Origin: Haliscomenobacter sp041740695
GTDB lineage: Bacteria; Bacteroidota; Bacteroidia; Chitinophagales; Saprospiraceae
Assembly: GCF_041740695.1 (NCBI RefSeq)
Contig: NZ_JBGSLK010000113.1
Coordinates: 124,001 to 188,000, forward strand
Direction: 5' to 3'
DNA: 64,000 nucleotides
In this document: piece by piece, positions 61,396-64,000 of the stretch
How positions within the stretch are numbered: the stretch's first letter is position 1
How the letters are laid out: each line of letters starts with the position of its first letter
Program-made: the position numbers and the translations under genes
Notes under the pieces: model-generated
Told to the model about the DNA's origin: nothing
Seen by the model: the letters and a program-made list of their open reading frames with translations, nothing else
Databases searched by the model: none

Positions 61396-62148
61396 ATGCA
61401 ATCAATAGACTACATTGAATTCTTAGGCAATGCATTCGAAGCGTTTCATGATACCCAGGATCGTTTCCGTTCGCATTTTCAACTTGACGATTACACCAAT
61501 TGGTTTTACGATCAAGCCACCGAGTTACTGACCTTGTCGACTGACAACACAGAGATTAATTTCAAATACATTCCCATTGGTACCTACTCAACCAATACTG
61601 AAACTTGGTTATGGACCTGGCACAATTCCAACTCGATTGAAAAAAGTAAAGATCAAACTTTACGCATCAAAGCATTTGGAGCTGAAAAAGGATATGACAA
61701 GCTGATTGAAGGATATTTTAAAAGCGATGAGTACTCTGGTTGGGAGTTCATCGCCGTTGCCCATCAAATTCTAGGTGGAATTGGTGGGTATAACGTCAAG
61801 TCTGAACACCTTGAAATATACATGTTGGTGATGGAGCAGATCGACAATGATGTTGCCGCCAAAATAAAAGAACAAACCATCACTTGTGAACGGCACGGTT
61901 CAAATCGGATGGCCTTCGTCTGCCAACATTTGAACACGGAAACCCAAACGGGGTTCGAAGAAGCATTTCCAAGCTACCAAGGCATGGAATTAGGAGAAGA
62001 TGATGATTTACAAGCCTGGTGTGATCAATGTGAGTTGGAAAGGCTACGTACAGATGGTTGGAATGATGAATCCATGGAATTTGCGGCGATAAAACTGGTT
62101 TGTGAAGATTGTTATTTTGAGATTAAGGAGTTTAATTTAGGAGAGTAA
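61396..62148 (+). CDS. DUF6882-like protein with C-terminal zinc-binding region
   Basis: A 250-residue protein. Residues about 15-150 resemble DUF6882 proteins (TWLWTWHNSNS, FGAEKGYDKLIEGYF, GWEFIAVAHQILGG). Residues 160-250 hold four pairs of potential zinc ligands: Cys164/His167, Cys176/His178, Cys209/Cys212 and Cys236/Cys239. Such genes often occur in polymorphic-toxin or accessory regions, in keeping with the low G+C here, but the function is unknown. It lies 47 bases after the previous gene. Confidence 0.65.
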   Translation: MQSIDYIEFLGNAFEAFHDTQDRFRSHFQLDDYTNWFYDQATELLTLSTDNTEINFKYIPIGTYSTNTETWLWTWHNSNSIEKSKDQTLRIKAFGAEKGYDKLIEGYFKSDEYSGWEFIAVAHQILGGIGGYNVKSEHLEIYMLVMEQIDNDVAAKIKEQTITCERHGSNRMAFVCQHLNTETQTGFEEAFPSYQGMELGEDDDLQAWCDQCELERLRTDGWNDESMEFAAIKLVCEDCYFEIKEFNLGE

Positions 62149-62230
62149 GTAAAATGCGTGGCATTTTTTGTTTTTAAAATTTTATTTCTTGATAAGATAA
62201 ATTAATTTGTGTTTAAAAAACAAGCACATC

Positions 62231-63190
62231 ATGCGCGAAGAAATAAATCTTCTAGAACAAATAACGAGTTTTTTGCCCTCTGATAAAACACTCACCTTTG
62301 ACATGACTCGTACCAACAGGCATTGGCTGGTCGATTATGAATATTTTTTTGTAAGAGAAAGCTTCTCAGTAGAAAGATTATTCAGCGAAACCTGTTTCCA
62401 TCATTATGATTATGCCAAAAAAGAAATTGTCCATGTTTCCCCTTACCAACTAATTCAGACTCACATGGAACAGTCGATGAAACACTGTTGGTCAGACAAA
62501 ATGTCCATTGGCGCCATTGAACTATTGGCCTGGTCAAAAAAAACGGTTGAAAAAGACACTGGGCTGTGCTATGTATATGATGAAGAAGGTGTCTACAAAG
62601 GGATTTTCTGCCATTGCCTGAATAGGATAGACGAATTCATTTACATTGGTCAAAGTTTGAGTGAATTCTTTGATTTTGAATCCACTTTAAAAGAAGTTCA
62701 AGTCACCAATCCCCAAGATGACTTCCCAGCGCACAAGCGAAAACTTTCAAAATCACAATTGTTGCCCTACAATAAACTCCTAAACAAGGAAGAGTACATT
62801 ATTTTTGATGCAGAACTGGGATTCACGATTAACTTCGAATTGTATCGTGGTCTTATCGATAACATCTTTATTACTTTATCTCAAAATGATTTGCGATACG
62901 ACAAGCTTGAGCCTGTTTCAAACACCGATTGTTTGTACTTTTTATGGCATGTCAAAGACGAAGTTTTTGAATTCAAGTTATACAACAAGTCAGATTACAT
63001 TGACACACCCTTAGTTTTTAAAGTCCTGAATAACGTGTTGGAGCATCTAGGTGCCAAAAAGCGATTTGTACTTTTCAGAGAATTTGACTTCGGGCAAGAA
63101 TTTGGTTTGGCTTATCTTGATGGACGCAGAACAGCAAAACTGGAAAGTCTTTTTAGGATTCAAATTTTGCCTTTAGACAGAATCTCTTAA
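62231..63190 (+). CDS. Unknown cytoplasmic protein (accessory region)
   Basis: A 319-residue protein from ATG 62231. No signal, membrane helix or known motif is seen. It has many aromatic and acidic residues (WLVDYEYFFVRESFSVERLF, DFDFGQ-like stretches) and looks like a globular alpha/beta or beta-rich protein. It follows two other unknown A+T-rich genes on the same strand and probably entered the genome with them. Confidence 0.6.
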   Translation: MREEINLLEQITSFLPSDKTLTFDMTRTNRHWLVDYEYFFVRESFSVERLFSETCFHHYDYAKKEIVHVSPYQLIQTHMEQSMKHCWSDKMSIGAIELLAWSKKTVEKDTGLCYVYDEEGVYKGIFCHCLNRIDEFIYIGQSLSEFFDFESTLKEVQVTNPQDDFPAHKRKLSKSQLLPYNKLLNKEEYIIFDAELGFTINFELYRGLIDNIFITLSQNDLRYDKLEPVSNTDCLYFLWHVKDEVFEFKLYNKSDYIDTPLVFKVLNNVLEHLGAKKRFVLFREFDFGQEFGLAYLDGRRTAKLESLFRIQILPLDRIS

Positions 63191-63315
63191 CAGACTACCT
63201 TGATCATAATTGACTAAAAAAGTTCTTTTGTAAGAAGAGAAAAATCACACCAAATTGTGATTTTGATTGTATTTTCCATTTAATTCACCTATCTTCATCC
63301 TAAAATCACATTATA

Positions 63316-63525
63316 ATGTCAATCCAGCACCTCGGCGAGTACCTCAAAAATCGGCGCAAAGCACTAGGCATTACCCAACCACACTTGGCCGAACTGGCGC
63401 AAATCAGCACCAACACCTTATACAAACTGGAAAGAGGGCAAAGCAATCCTTCGCTGGCCGTCTTGAACAAATTGATCGAAGTATTGGGCTTGGAGTTGAG
63501 ATTGGAAGTAAAACACAAACCTTGA
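63316..63525 (+). CDS. HipB-like XRE helix-turn-helix regulator, orphan
   Basis: A 69-residue protein that is one Cro/C1-type helix-turn-helix (LGEYLKNRRKALGITQPHLAELAQISTNTLYKLERGQSNPS in two stretches, split here by the turn) with a HipB-like tail LGLELRLEVKHKP. HipB proteins bind and control HipA kinase toxins encoded immediately downstream. Here the next gene (16 bases on) is a membrane protein, not HipA, so it is an orphan regulator. It lies at the end of the A+T-rich block. Confidence 0.82.
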   Translation: MSIQHLGEYLKNRRKALGITQPHLAELAQISTNTLYKLERGQSNPSLAVLNKLIEVLGLELRLEVKHKP

Positions 63526-63541
63526 CTAAATACCTCCACAA

Positions 63542-63931
63542 ATGCTAAAAAACATGACCTCAAATCCCAAACAACTCTTCCTCATCGACTGCCTCGGCGC
63601 CCTCCTCTCCGCCATCCTTTTAGGCGTAGTCCTGACCAGCTTCGAACCCATCTTCGGAATGCCCCGCAACGTCCTCTTTGGTCTGGCTGCGCTGGCCTGC
63701 TTATTTGCCATCTACTCGTTTTGGAACCATGTCCGATTCAAGGAGAATTGGCGACCTTATCTGCAAGGAATTGCGATAGTAAATCTGTTGTACTGTGGTT
63801 TAACTGCCGCCTTGGTGGTCTACTTTCGTCAAGAACTGACGAAGTGGGGATTGTTGTATTTTTTGCTGGAAATGCTGGTGATCATCGCCCTCGTATTAGT
63901 CGAATTCAAAACAGTTTTTAGAAAAAATTGA
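63542..63931 (+). CDS. Small four-helix membrane protein
   Basis: A 129-residue protein with four membrane helices (about 15-35, 40-60, 75-95, 100-120) and a short basic C-terminus (VFRKN). No family is recognised. It starts 16 bases after the HipB-like gene and is likely in the same transcript, so the regulator may control it. A second Met at residue 5 is an alternative start. Confidence 0.75.
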   Translation: MLKNMTSNPKQLFLIDCLGALLSAILLGVVLTSFEPIFGMPRNVLFGLAALACLFAIYSFWNHVRFKENWRPYLQGIAIVNLLYCGLTAALVVYFRQELTKWGLLYFLLEMLVIIALVLVEFKTVFRKN

Positions 63932-63968
63932 ACCCTTTTAAAGCACTACCTATAGATCTGGAAACCGC

Positions 63969-63993
63969 ACCCGAAGGTTCCAAACCTTCGGGT
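63969..63993. repeat. ACCCGAAGGTT hairpin
   Basis: Perfect 11-base arms (63969-63979 and 63983-63993) with a CCA loop after the membrane-protein gene. No T run is visible before the window ends, so it may be a terminator or another dispersed palindrome. Confidence 0.65.
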
Positions 63994-64000
63994 GGGTAGA

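Noticed and set aside
63316..63931. Complete HipBA toxin-antitoxin module
   Set aside because: The second gene encodes a four-helix membrane protein and has no kinase motifs.

Overview
The window reads as a chromosomal segment of a Bacteroidota bacterium, most likely of the Saprospiria (Haliscomenobacter/Lewinella-like). Pointers are a type IX secretion sorting domain on a large secreted protein, a group II geranylgeranylglyceryl-phosphate synthase, LpxH (a lipopolysaccharide-bearing envelope), an Omp28-type lipoprotein, POT and MATE transporters, AraC regulators with a membrane-embedded sensor half, few Shine-Dalgarno sequences, and moderate G+C. The genus is inference. I see no rRNA, tRNA, CRISPR array or complete insertion sequence.

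Layout. 1-3.2 kb: end of a tricorn-like protease, an orphan MoxR ATPase and a lone antitoxin-like gene. 3.2-10.05 kb: a seven-gene minus-strand efflux operon (TetR, TolC, HlyD lipoprotein, two ATPases, two ABC-2 permeases) with a TetR-type operator upstream and a second matching site inside tolC. 10.6-17.6 kb: GH92 glycosidase with an amine oxidase, a small basic secreted protein, and an 11-repeat BNR/sortilin-like protein. 17.8-19.8 kb: an FtsX/MacB permease that has lost its 5' end. 19.9-32 kb: L,D-transpeptidase, Hen1 RNA methyltransferase, CBS, TM2-TPR-SHOCT, SpoIIE-type phosphatase, PrsW, glutathione peroxidase, holB overlapping a PSP1 protein, START protein and POT transporter. 32-36.8 kb: Omp28 protein, then a two-component system whose kinase carries a FixL-like haem PAS domain and whose regulator fuses a receiver to a CRP/FNR-type DNA-binding protein; FNR-like sites lie beside it and near a CBS gene. 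36.8-49.6 kb: T9SS cargo, SDR, LpxH, dihaem cytochrome, MATE pump, an operon for RsgA, GGGP synthase, a VanY-like peptidase and an unknown 472-residue protein, then a B1 metallo-beta-lactamase. 49.6-58.9 kb: small-molecule enzymes and regulators, including an OsmC / double-ACT / ArsR operon and an AraC / hydrolase / barrel cluster. 58.9-64 kb: an accessory stretch starting with three tandem 53-bp hairpin units that end one base before an AAA+ ATPase with a nuclease-fold C-terminus, followed by three A+T-rich genes of unknown function and an orphan HipB-like regulator.

The most striking non-coding feature is the number of intergenic inverted repeats, many built by repeating one short word and its complement (CACAAAG, TTTTCAC, GGCAACC, AAGGTT, GCGAGCAAT). 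At least twelve loci have this architecture but differ in sequence, and they lie between convergent, divergent and tandem genes alike. The best candidates for undescribed biology are the hairpin array with its AAA+/nuclease gene, the direct FixL-to-CRP oxygen-sensing pair with its putative regulon, and the word-palindrome family as a whole.
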